Assembly: GCA_038501195.1 (NCBI GenBank)
Contig: JBBPUQ010000003.1
Location: forward strand, 310,001 to 374,000
Length of the DNA: 64,000 nt
DNA from: Nemania diffusa
Taxonomy: Eukaryota > Ascomycota > Sordariomycetes > Xylariales > Xylariaceae
Direction of reading: 5' to 3'
Shown here in pieces: positions 12,259-21,776 of this stretch (the first letter of the stretch is position 1; every line of letters begins with the position of its first letter). The position numbers and the translations under genes are program-made. The notes under the pieces were generated by a model, which did not search any database, was not told where the DNA came from, and worked only from the letters and a program-made list of their open reading frames with translations.

Positions 12259-13113
12259 GGAGCGACAGTACTCTTTCGCCGACAACGTTGATATTGGGAG
12301 GAGGAAAATGTACATTTCACCAGGATCCAATGTTTATGATGCATACGTTGCGATTACGATGCCTATAATCTCTATCGGCGTGCATGCAGGGTGGTGCCCG
12401 AACGGCGTTTTGGCCAGCATTAGGCGACTGTGTCCATGGCGACGCGGTCACTTTACATAGAGAAATTTGCCAAAGGACATTGATGATCAAAGGAGAGCGG
12501 CGTGTGACGTCTTCTCAATATATACTTTACACCAAGCTATATTGCCGTTACTTGGTATATGTACCGGCATATCATGATGGTCACTCTTGGTGCGTTCGTG
12601 ATAATTGAGGATTCAATCGGCCCAGCAAGTAGTTGCTAGATAGTTGAAGGCTTTACCATTTTCTTCTGGTAAGTACATATTCCTTCAACACTTCACTAAC
12701 TCTGGTTCTACTTGTCAGGTCCCTCGGCGATTCGTGCCTGCTCCGGCTTAGGGTGCATCTCAACTTCGAGCGTCTAAATCAATGTCCATGTTTCTAAGAC
12801 AAGCCGAGTATATCTATACGTATGACGCTCAAAACAAAGGAATTACTCGCCAGCGTCAACAGACAACTACAAAGGCGATACCCTTGAGACAAAGGCCCTT
12901 GTCTAGCTGTTTTGAGAGCGAGGTTATCCTGGAAAGTATAATACGAGGCTATTCTACGTGTTGTCAGCTTTACTCGACAGCATGTTGATTCAACAAAAAA
13001 ACATCTACATACAATTGATTTACTAGCCGACATTGATTCTCTTGCTGCCTGTGAAATCACTCTAGCCAACCAGATATTCATTACGAAACTTTTATTGCTG
13101 TGTGTATTTCCTA
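12259..13113. other. Intergenic, no gene seen
   Basis: Terminator of the kinase gene and promoter of the next gene. Short open frames here (such as 12384-12608) lack support. Confidence 0.5.
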
Positions 13114-15264
13114 ATGAGTATCGGGATTCAAGACCTATCGGACGAGCTCATCGTCCAGCTAACCAAAATACTTGGACGGCGTCCTGAGTATGGTATTGCT
13201 ATACCTTCACGGAGATGGCTGCAAAGGCAAGAAGAGAAGCTGAGGCAGCTTCCCAAAGAGCTGTCAAGACCGTCAGGTTTTAAGCGCCTAGCCATCAAGA
13301 TTGTTGATAGCATTGACCCAAATATCGTGGACCCGCAAGCCATACTCTGCAAAACCCATTCTCGCCTGAACCCCTTCTTAATTCGAAGGCTGTTCATTGC
13401 CCTCGCGTATGAGGTCACAGTCCACACAGATCCCATACGTTCGTGGCAGGGTAGAATCTCGGATCCCGAACTTTCTGCTTTTGTTGGGCGACTTGACTCG
13501 ATTACGGCATTATGGACTGAACCGCCACTTTTCCACGAGATATACGGGCTCGCCCCGTTCGATGGGCACCATGTATTCGTAAGATCCGCGTGTGAAGCTT
13601 GCTGTCTAGCTGCAGTCGGCGCTAGTGGCCGAGCACTAGCGGACCTTCGAGCCGCCCTCATAGATCGCACTGAGCGACGAAAAGGAAAAGGTGCAGGAAA
13701 ACCCCCTCGCCTATACCGTGTCGTGGAAGCTTGGATCGACCATCTTCGAAAGAATAACGACGGAGGCCGACCCGAAGAATGTAGGGCCTCCAGCGAGGCT
13801 CTCTTGATAGAGTTAAGGACGGCTAGACCTCAGATCAGCGCGTGGCGGGCAGAGCAAAAGCGTCGCCACGCCGAACTACGAGCCGCGCAACGGCCTGTAT
13901 ATTCTGAGCTCAAAAGAACCAGCACAGGCGCCAAGATTGCCCCTCTGCCAGCTAGCGCAGGGCATAAAAGACGAACAAGAAACGGAATTCCAGTTGCCTT
14001 GGCTGATGTCGAGGGGGCTCAAGAGCAGAGAAGGGCTGCCATGTTTGGGCATCAAGCTGAAAGTATTTATCGTCCCGATAGTCTCGCTGCATATTCTGGA
14101 GTGAACATGCGACAGCAAGTTGCTTATGACCCGCCAACCGGCGAGGTTCCTCGTCCTCGTGCCCCTGAACCGGTCCGGGATAGTGGACCAAGCGACGGTT
14201 TGCCAACCCAATCCTTTCTCCGTCGGTTCGAGCAAGAGATGACTCTAGACGAAGAGCACGATTCGTATGACGACGCCAGAGAGCAGGAGCTAGAAGACGA
14301 GGAGTATACTGAGGAAAGTCGACGTAAAGTTCAGGATTGGTGGGCAAACCGATTATCTAAGTCTCAGCTTGATCTCGGTCGGGACGATGCAGAAACCGTG
14401 TTATCAATGATGCACCCTGCTTTCCGCCCTGATAGTCGTCGTCTAGCTGAATCTGCTCTGCCTGTCCCACTTCACGTCAAAAAGGATTGTAACCCACAAC
14501 CTAAGACTCCAGGAGAGCAATATGTACCCGCGCGGAATGCTTGGAATCGTGAACCACAAGCTAACACTCCAGAAGAGCAATACGTACCCCAGAGTGTTTG
14601 GACTGATTGTACTGTGTACACGACACATCCGAATTCTCTCAAGCCTGGTACTAACGACATACCACCAATACCGAGAATACCTTCAGCGTATAGACATCAC
14701 GAACATCCGTCAGGGAACGGTCAAGGGACTACATCGGTCGAAGCAAATCAGATAGTCCAGGATGAAAAACAGTCGGCCACGAGTCATCCTCAGCACGAAG
14801 AGTCGACCGTGACAAGAAGCCCCAAGCGCAGTAAGGCACCCTTGAACTGGCCCGCTCCGCCACAGGGACGCTCACAGCAGTTTTTCCTCCCCAACTCCGA
14901 CGCAGGCTCCACGGTTTCAGCGCAACGATTCGACTTCCTCCAGGAACGCTTCAAGATGAAGGGGTCGCAGGCTCCTCGGCCAACGTCGCTGACGCCGAGA
15001 ACACGAACACCGTCGACTCTATCTACAAATATGCAGGCATCCAGCTCTGTATACGACAAGGGTAGCGTGACGTCTATCTCAAGTGCCGTCCCCTCGATGG
15101 ATTTACACAGGCCAAGGAGCGGGACTAAGGTCGTACCAAAGCCCGTTACCGTCGAAAGCGAGGTCGTCCATCCCGACGATTCTGTCAGTAACGCCTACCG
15201 GGGCACTCGACGTCCCAGCTTGTCATCTGTCACGCAATTGGGAGCCTTTCAGGGGAGGATGTGA
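13114..15264 (+). CDS. Fungal protein of unknown function, largely disordered (716 aa)
   Basis: A single uninterrupted exon. The start is taken at the ATG at 13114, because the frame upstream opens only with GTG. The first 230 residues are ordered and helical in appearance (DLSDELIVQLTKILGRRPEYG at the start, with several Leu-rich segments). The rest is polar and low-complexity with many Ser, Pro, Arg and acidic residues. A roughly 18-residue motif, KTPGEQYVPARNAW then NTPEEQYVPQSVW, is present in two imperfect tandem copies (DNA 14500-14600). I recognise no domain and no catalytic motif. The composition suggests an interaction or scaffold protein. Coding status is well supported by length and codon use, function is not. 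Confidence 0.8.
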   Translation: MSIGIQDLSDELIVQLTKILGRRPEYGIAIPSRRWLQRQEEKLRQLPKELSRPSGFKRLAIKIVDSIDPNIVDPQAILCKTHSRLNPFLIRRLFIALAYEVTVHTDPIRSWQGRISDPELSAFVGRLDSITALWTEPPLFHEIYGLAPFDGHHVFVRSACEACCLAAVGASGRALADLRAALIDRTERRKGKGAGKPPRLYRVVEAWIDHLRKNNDGGRPEECRASSEALLIELRTARPQISAWRAEQKRRHAELRAAQRPVYSELKRTSTGAKIAPLPASAGHKRRTRNGIPVALADVEGAQEQRRAAMFGHQAESIYRPDSLAAYSGVNMRQQVAYDPPTGEVPRPRAPEPVRDSGPSDGLPTQSFLRRFEQEMTLDEEHDSYDDAREQELEDEEYTEESRRKVQDWWANRLSKSQLDLGRDDAETVLSMMHPAFRPDSRRLAESALPVPLHVKKDCNPQPKTPGEQYVPARNAWNREPQANTPEEQYVPQSVWTDCTVYTTHPNSLKPGTNDIPPIPRIPSAYRHHEHPSGNGQGTTSVEANQIVQDEKQSATSHPQHEESTVTRSPKRSKAPLNWPAPPQGRSQQFFLPNSDAGSTVSAQRFDFLQERFKMKGSQAPRPTSLTPRTRTPSTLSTNMQASSSVYDKGSVTSISSAVPSMDLHRPRSGTKVVPKPVTVESEVVHPDDSVSNAYRGTRRPSLSSVTQLGAFQGRM

Positions 15265-15819
15265 CGTAATGTCATCATATGGGGAGTAAGTACGTAAATA
15301 TAATGTTTTAATAGACCGAAAATTTGTTTACCCTACAATAGAATTAAGCATCTCCGGTGAGTTTTTTACTTTGTCTACCTGATGTTTTAGTTATTTGTTA
15401 CATAGCCTCATACCTCCTAGATTAACTAACTAGTGATATCTGTAAAATAACAGGGGAGAAGGAGTTTGGTGCAGGATTGAGAGTTGAGAGCTATTTAGTA
15501 GAGTGAATTTTGTGACATCCCGCCCTCCCCAGGATCAAGGATGAGGCTTCTTTTTTCATGTGTATGCTACCTCCCTGTGTTTTTGGTCGGCGCGTAACCA
15601 CCTAACCCACACAATCGCAAGAGTTTGCCCCGTCGCATCACTGTGATGAAAGAAGCCAAAGCAAAAATAAGTACACCTAAAGATAGCAGCCTTTCCTCAA
15701 ACCTTACATAGACCTGCATACACTCTATCTAGTCTGAGTCGTTATAAACAGCCAGACGAGCATTCAGTTGCTGGTGGTTATGAGGCGAGTCTGCAGTTTG
15801 TATGACATAACCAATCATT
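15265..15819. other. Intergenic between 716-aa protein gene and tRNA-Ala
   Basis: AT-rich 3' flank. No gene or repeat was recognised. Confidence 0.5.
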
Positions 15820-15939
15820 GGGCGAATGGTCTAGAGGTATGATATTCGCTTTGCATCATCGGAGAAATTACCTAATTAGGAAAACTCGGAGGTTAATTGC
15901 GATTGCGAAGGGTCCGGGGTTCAATTCCCCGTTCGTCCA
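15820..15939 (+). tRNA. tRNA-Ala(UGC) with 48-nt intron
   Basis: The cloverleaf has acceptor stem GGGCGAA (15820-15826) pairing with TTCGTCC (15932-15938) and discriminator A15939. The third pair is G3:U70, the alanine identity element. The anticodon stem is TTCGC/GCGAA (15845-15849 and 15905-15909). The anticodon TGC is at 15852-15854, and the T arm is CGGGG/CCCCG around TTCAATT. The intron 15856-15903 follows base 37 and is long for a tRNA intron. The body of the molecule resembles fungal proline tRNAs in the D arm, but anticodon and G3:U70 both say alanine. Confidence 0.85.
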
Positions 15940-16236
15940 TTATTTTGTCATTTTGGTCTATGATCGACTCCAATAGGCTACATACATGCTAATCATTATT
16001 AGCTTTTTTTGTTGTGTTTCTACACGGTACAGTGTGGATTTTTTAGTCAATTCAAACAATTTCAATTTAAATGTTCAGAGTGAGAGACATGCTAGGTTTT
16101 TCAAATTGGCCATAATACATACGACTATTAAAGCAGTATAGGCAACCCGAAAATAGATCACCCTCATTCGTAAATTTCTTCTCTCTACAAGTAGCTCCTC
16201 TCACCCACGACTCTGGCCGATACCACAGGCCATCAA

Positions 16237-17439
16237 TCAAATCAATAACAGCTGTGCTAAGAAACCACTGATTCCAATCGCTTCAGCTAGTGTTGCTGTC
16301 TTAGTCGAAGCGCCAGCCGTGATCGGCGGCGGTGTGTATGGCTTGGGGGTAAGGACCTTTATTGTGTAAGATATTAGTCTCGTGTGTCTGAGGATTTCAT
16401 TTCACGTTTTTATCCCTCCGCTTCATGTCTACGAGGAACTCACCTTGTCAATGACGTGCCCGACCCCGTTTGATAGGATAAGATTCGCCTGCGTGATCCG
16501 CGCACCGTTGACATAGTATATCCCACTGCGGATACTAATCGCCAGAGTCTCACCGCGCTGCGTTGTCAGGACGGAGCCGTCCTTGAGGTCGGGCAGGTAG
16601 CTGACCGTGCCGGCAACGACGTGGTTGGAGAGCAGCTCCGGCGTGGGCGCCGTTGTGTTTGTCGCCGAGAAGGCGGCGTTGGAGGGGAAGAACACGGTCA
16701 CGGAGGATGTCGAATCTAATGTGTTAGTCATGTTGCTCTTGGCGAGTAAGCCGGCGAAGGTAGTTTGTCCAGTTGCTTGAGATGTGCAGCTGAGTGACTG
16801 AGGTAGAGTGAAGTAGCTGTTGAATAGCCCATGTCAGTTGGTTTGTTGGTTTATAGAATATGATAAGACGACGGACCTGTCTGTGATATGGATCACTCCG
16901 CCATCGTATGGGATGTCCCCTTTGATAACATTGGTAGTATTTCCAAGCCCAGCTGAAATTCTGAGCAGCGATGGAGTGGTGTTATTCGATCTCTGCCGTA
17001 GACTAAACTGTGGGTTCCAGCGCTTTGTAAGGCGGGTGACGTTTGAAGGCCTTATGTCGACTACAACTCTTTGCCCTGCATTATTAAGTTGCGGAGACTG
17101 GTTAGCAGTCTCTAGGACGGCACCGGGAAGGGTCCGGCTAGCTATTCCTAGGCTGATCTCCCCTTTGGATGCTTGATATGTGACTTGTTGTCGCTGTTTG
17201 GGAGAGAGAGCTCGTTCTTGAATCAGACTATCAAAGACTGAGTCGGAAGGGGCAAATATTGTTTGGAATTCCCCAGAAAGGTACAATTGGAACACGTCTG
17301 GGTCAGACTGAATCGAGGAGGCGAACTTGGAAGCACCCGAAGCAGCGAGGGCATCAACGAGTCCAAGTGTAGGGTCAGACACTGCTAAGGTTACGATACT
17401 GAGAAGGGAAAGTACGGTAACCCAAGATCGTAAAAACAT
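16237..17439 (-). CDS. Secreted fasciclin (FAS1) domain protein, probably GPI-anchored
   Basis: FAS1 proteins act in cell adhesion and wall organisation at the fungal surface. Reading from 17439 down, exons 17439-16877, 16816-16444 and 16356-16237 join in phase to 351 residues. The N-terminus MFLRSWVTVLSLLSIVTLAVS is a signal peptide. Two FAS1 repeats follow. The first contains QTIFAPSDSVFDSLI and GVIHITD, the second contains VTVFFPSNAAFSA and GHVIDKVLTP, the latter restored across the last intron. Several NxT/NxS sites are present. The C-terminus has a small-residue stretch (ITAGASTKTA) and ends in a short hydrophobic tail GFLAQLLLI, as expected for GPI attachment. The first intron begins GTCCGT, a weak donor, but the phase and protein continuity support it. 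Confidence 0.87.
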
Positions 17440-18230
17440 CTTGAACTCGGGTCCGACTGAACTAGAATGAATAAAACGAAGGTGGCAGCTTTGAGGTAGA
17501 CGAGATACAGCGCTAAGGGGCAGAAGGATTCAAATCCTTTCTGAGCAGGGAGGAAAAGAGATCAGTGATCACGTCGAAATCCAATAGCGGCAGGAAACTA
17601 TTATTTAAATTTTGCAGAACTTCTAGGTCTGATAAAAACACCCCGACCCGTTAATACATTGGTAAGTGTAATCAACACTCTACGCTAAGTAGTATGCAAG
17701 CAACCTGTAATCTCTACCCACGTTGAAAGCGATGCTTCGAGGAAGGATGAACATACAAATTGGAGAGTAACTTAGACGAAACGGAGCTACATGTATCTGC
17801 ATATCGCTACCGCATTATATGATTCGAGGGAATACCGGTGGTGTAGTGCTACGTTGAGTAAATTCGGGCACCAAACCGCACGCAGCTAGCAAATCGTGCA
17901 CCTTTTCGGGGACCTCGCGCAAGAAGTCAACATTTCATTGATCACTAAGAAAGCTCCATGCAGGCCAAGCACACTCCGTGGCAACACTTTCGTAAAGAAT
18001 GAGGCTCTACATGACTTAGAGTTGTAACCCACCTGTTAGTCCCGAACCAACTCTTCGTAGGAAGGGGGGGAGAGGGGAAATAAGTCACAGCGAGGAGGAA
18101 CAATTCCAGTGTATTTCCGCTCACTACACCAAGTGTTATGGGAATCTCTTTTTTTCTTCTCTACAGTTAAGTTTTGTCTCTACAGAATCCGAATTGTTTC
18201 AATAGAAGCACCGCAGAAACTACGACGAAA
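17440..18230. promoter_or_regulatory. Divergent promoter region (FAS1 gene and membrane-protein gene)
   Basis: The two flanking genes are transcribed away from each other across about 790 bases, so this stretch must hold both promoters. No additional gene is seen. Confidence 0.45.
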
Positions 18231-19859
18231 ATGGTTGTGTCGACAGCGAAACAACTACAAAATACCTACAGACTATGGCGGCGGTTCAGCTTTTCTACAG
18301 AAAATAGATCTTGGGATACCGTTGCCGTCCCCTCATGGGTTGGTGATAAGCTCAACTCTGCTTTCACCGTCATTATCTCGATGGCTTTGGTGCAATTCTG
18401 GACTATAGTACTCAGTGTTATCTTCTACTTTACTTTGAGAAGGTACAAGAACGATGCTTCTAGGCTCGACCCCCTCGCTGTAACCCTATGGAACAAAAGA
18501 GGTGACCTCGTCAACTCGGTAACGGAGATGATAGGGTTTCGGGGGGCGGATTGGACACGGCCATGGCTTCTCGTCTCCCTCTTTATCGCGGTCACGGCTG
18601 GCGTTGCGAAAACTGCTATAACAATCGTCGTAGCGCCGCTCATCATCCTTGATCACGCGGCGCTGGTAAACCCAGCGGCCGTCTACGCCCCTGACTACGG
18701 AGCTCCGGGCAACGCGACCGCGGCTGCACGATTCGCTCTGGAGGCGCCACGGTTCTTCCGCGCACTTGGTAGTGCGGTCGTCGATAGCGATATCCGCCAG
18801 AAAGTGAAAGTTAGCCCGGCAATACTGCTGGGGAAAACGGCGGAAGGCGATGATATTTTCCGCGTTGACTATAGCTACGGAGCCACGGGTGCTGATCTGG
18901 GAATCCAAAGATACTTTGACCTGATGTTCAACGTCACTGGCTCCTGTGTCACCGAGTACGGGTGGTTTCTAGGAACCGACAACTCCGCTGGCGTCCCGGT
19001 CGATGAATACGTGATCCCTTTCGCTGATAGCATCCAATCGGCTTCTTTGTTCGACGGCAGGCAACCATCCGCCACTTTTTACCCAGGAATCCAGACGACA
19101 GGCACACTTAGTGACAGCAATACGACATGGGGGGCCATCGTATCATCGATTAATAGATCAAGCTTCAGCATTGGAACCGACCCATGGTATCTCACTGCGC
19201 CCTTGTCTGAGGACACAAATGCAAACAACATTGTGCTTCCGGGACGGCCCGGGCTTTCGTGCTGGCAAGACGATGTATGGTCATACCATGGCCATCAAAG
19301 CACCACCACTAGCTTGACCAGCGACCAGATCCCAGGTTTAGACTTGTCGGATTCTCTGCAGGGCATGTTAGCGCAATATCTCGGCATCCCCATCGTCCCA
19401 CAGGTAGGCTCCCACCTGCAAACGTCCGCCCTTCTGTCGGCGACAACGTCGCTCGACCAAATATTCGACGCCGGCGCTAGCAGCTTCCAGAAGGACCTGA
19501 CGCGACTTGTTCTAACGGCCTATGTGATCACTGTCAATTGTTTAACGGACACAACCTTGTACCCCGCGCCGGGCGCGGTTCCTAACGCTGCAATCGGGGA
19601 CTCGGGGTTAGTCCCGGATGACCTGGATTATGTCGTTTGGAGTCCGGAAGTCGCAACATTATCTACGCTCGTCATTATTGTCATACCGACTGTATTCGTT
19701 GCCGTATGGGTTATAGCTATCACATTGATCTATTTCACCCCTGTCAAGATCGTCGCAATTCTGGATTCTAGCTCTTTGCAAGAAGATCAGAAAGAAAGTC
19801 ACCCAAGCGGTAACGTACCGAGCGACGCCCAGGGGGCTAAACAATCCGAGAAACTGTAA
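18231..19859 (+). CDS. Membrane protein of unknown function with large extracytosolic domain
   Basis: A single exon of 542 residues if the first in-frame ATG (18231) is used; the frame is open further upstream but without an ATG. Three membrane segments are visible. One is near residues 45-70 (IISMALVQFWTIVLSVIFYF), one near 110-140 (LLVSLFIAVTAGVAKTAITI) and one near the C-terminus (LVIIVIPTVFVAVWVIAITL). Between the second and third lies a domain of about 340 residues with several Asn-X-Ser/Thr sites and a few Cys, likely extracytosolic. A polar tail of about 40 residues ends the protein. No catalytic motif or named family is recognised. It resembles the class of fungal-specific multi-TM proteins with a large lumenal loop, but that is a structural impression only. 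Confidence 0.78.
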   Translation: MVVSTAKQLQNTYRLWRRFSFSTENRSWDTVAVPSWVGDKLNSAFTVIISMALVQFWTIVLSVIFYFTLRRYKNDASRLDPLAVTLWNKRGDLVNSVTEMIGFRGADWTRPWLLVSLFIAVTAGVAKTAITIVVAPLIILDHAALVNPAAVYAPDYGAPGNATAAARFALEAPRFFRALGSAVVDSDIRQKVKVSPAILLGKTAEGDDIFRVDYSYGATGADLGIQRYFDLMFNVTGSCVTEYGWFLGTDNSAGVPVDEYVIPFADSIQSASLFDGRQPSATFYPGIQTTGTLSDSNTTWGAIVSSINRSSFSIGTDPWYLTAPLSEDTNANNIVLPGRPGLSCWQDDVWSYHGHQSTTTSLTSDQIPGLDLSDSLQGMLAQYLGIPIVPQVGSHLQTSALLSATTSLDQIFDAGASSFQKDLTRLVLTAYVITVNCLTDTTLYPAPGAVPNAAIGDSGLVPDDLDYVVWSPEVATLSTLVIIVIPTVFVAVWVIAITLIYFTPVKIVAILDSSSLQEDQKESHPSGNVPSDAQGAKQSEKL

Positions 19860-21776
19860 GATAGTCTTATACGCTTACATTTATGTTTTCGTGATTAATA
19901 ACGGTGCAATCAGGTCTGAAACAGCCCCAGAACCTTTACCATAAAGTTGAAGTTTTAATTACCGGCACAGCTGCCTGAGGATACAAATTGAAGAGACATC
20001 TCTAAATACAAGGCCTTAATTCCCCAGTGTCTGGGTATTATTATGGAGAGTTGTAGTGGTATTGCTGTGAATTGAAAGAAAAGGAAACTCCTTCATGAGA
20101 TTTGCATGTTTGCCCCTTTTACTTAAAAATAAGTATGTTGAAGCTCAGAGTCCTCATTACGTATTAGCCTAGCTGCATTTATTTAATGCAGATTATTTTG
20201 CTATTTGGTCTTTTACACACCAGCAGTCGTCGGGCTTCAGGCACACTGAAAGTTTACCGAAAGCCCGATGACTGCTTCTCTAGTGACAAATAGCCGTTCA
20301 TGATTATACCCACCAAATGCGACGCTACTACAGAGTAAAGACGCATGATTGTAAGCCGCTGTAGGTGTGTATTGTGTAAGAGCCGCAAATCCGTATCCCA
20401 TCTGGGTAGATCCATTATCTAGTACTTATCTAGACAGACATGCATTTCCGCGAGAGCTTGATACCCAATCCTCATTTTTGCACTTGACAACAAACAATGT
20501 TCGCTAAATCGAGCCAGGGAAATTATTGGAAGACGGGAAGCCAGAGTTGCAAGCTGAACAATGCAATATATTTAAGCATGTTCTTTCAGCCAATTACCGT
20601 TGTTAACAGTACCTAAACCGGCTGCCTTTCCAGCCTGCTGCTACTTGCCAAGGGAAGGCCTGCATAATTATCTACCCCTCATTGCCTTGTTTCGATACCT
20701 GGCAGAGTTTAAAGGTGGAGAGGTGATTAGCACTATATGACAGAGCCTCAAAGTTAAAAAAAAGAGGGATTAGCGTGGTTAAGAAAAATGAGATTATGTA
20801 CCCAAGGTCTCATTGCTGTGGGCATTCTATATTCCATCCAACCAAGCTAGATTCGACAAAACGCTGGCATACTAGTATATAACTGTAGGCCGCGGCCTTC
20901 TTAAGCTCATCGAAGATATGTTTCAAGAGGTCCCTCGGGGCAAGAACTGGGGCTTATCTGCAATCCTGCCCGTCATGACTGTGGCAGCCTGACGCGGTAA
21001 ATTGACGTGCGGGATGGTGACGTGTTCACCTAGTGACGGCTTGTGTCGAACAACTGCTACCCTCCATCAGCAACCTAGTCTTTGCCTATGCTGACCGGAT
21101 GGCGTTCCAGCCACACGAGATCATCGGCGTTGGTTTCGGAAAATGAGATGCTGGTAAACTATCTACCCACTTTGAGTATCTAATGCAATAGGCGGCGCCC
21201 TGATGCGATAGTTTTGATAATGTTCGAAGTTCGCTGCCGCCATCATCTAAGTGATCTCCTGCTGGACTCTCTGAGCTTTTAATCAAACTGTTTCTCATTT
21301 CCTTGGACTTTGACATTGCCGCTTACACACCGAGCTCAGTATTGGGGGCAGTACATTCCCAATGTCCTCGTCTCCAATACAAGCAAGATAGGCGTTAGTA
21401 CTGCGTAGTTAATTCGTCGATGCACTCTTGGCCAGGGCCCCCGTAAGCCCCAGGCGTATGATTCGCCACTGAAACAAGGACAGAATCTGGCCATATGTGA
21501 CCAGATTTGGGCATGGGGAGCCAGGATGGTGTCCAGAATCTGGATCCCGGAATCTGCCTCCCATGGGCCTCAATAAGGATTAAAACCTTGCGACCCTTCA
21601 TGTTGCAAATCGAATTTTATACGTTCCAGCAAAACGTGACGTGTGCATACTTTACAGAGTCTCAAAACTTCTATGTACCAAATTTATTTCCTGTGCTCCT
21701 CCAAGAGTTGTTTCATTCGATAATAGATTCGCTTTACCACCTATTGGAACGGTTGTAGCTCGATACTTGAGTCACA
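19860..21776. other. 1.9-kb gene-poor spacer
   Basis: Contains the hairpin at 20201-20293 and an A run near 20758. Short minus-strand frames at 21086-21316 and 21395-21601 have stop codons on both sides and no family match that I can see; they could be remnants of a lost gene. No intact gene is supported. Confidence 0.45.
20201..20293. repeat. Imperfect long hairpin (inverted repeat)
   Basis: The outer arms CTATTTG.../...CAAATAG (20201 and 20293 ends) and inner 16-nt arms (20222-20237 with 20261-20276, 15 of 16 paired) form a stem of about 40 pairs with an internal bulge. It could be a small transposon relic, a terminator-like structure or a small-RNA precursor. Confidence 0.5.

Noticed and set aside
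17515..17545. T-arm-like hairpin with ATTCAAAT loop
   Set aside because: No acceptor stem or anticodon arm at the expected spacing, so not a tRNA.
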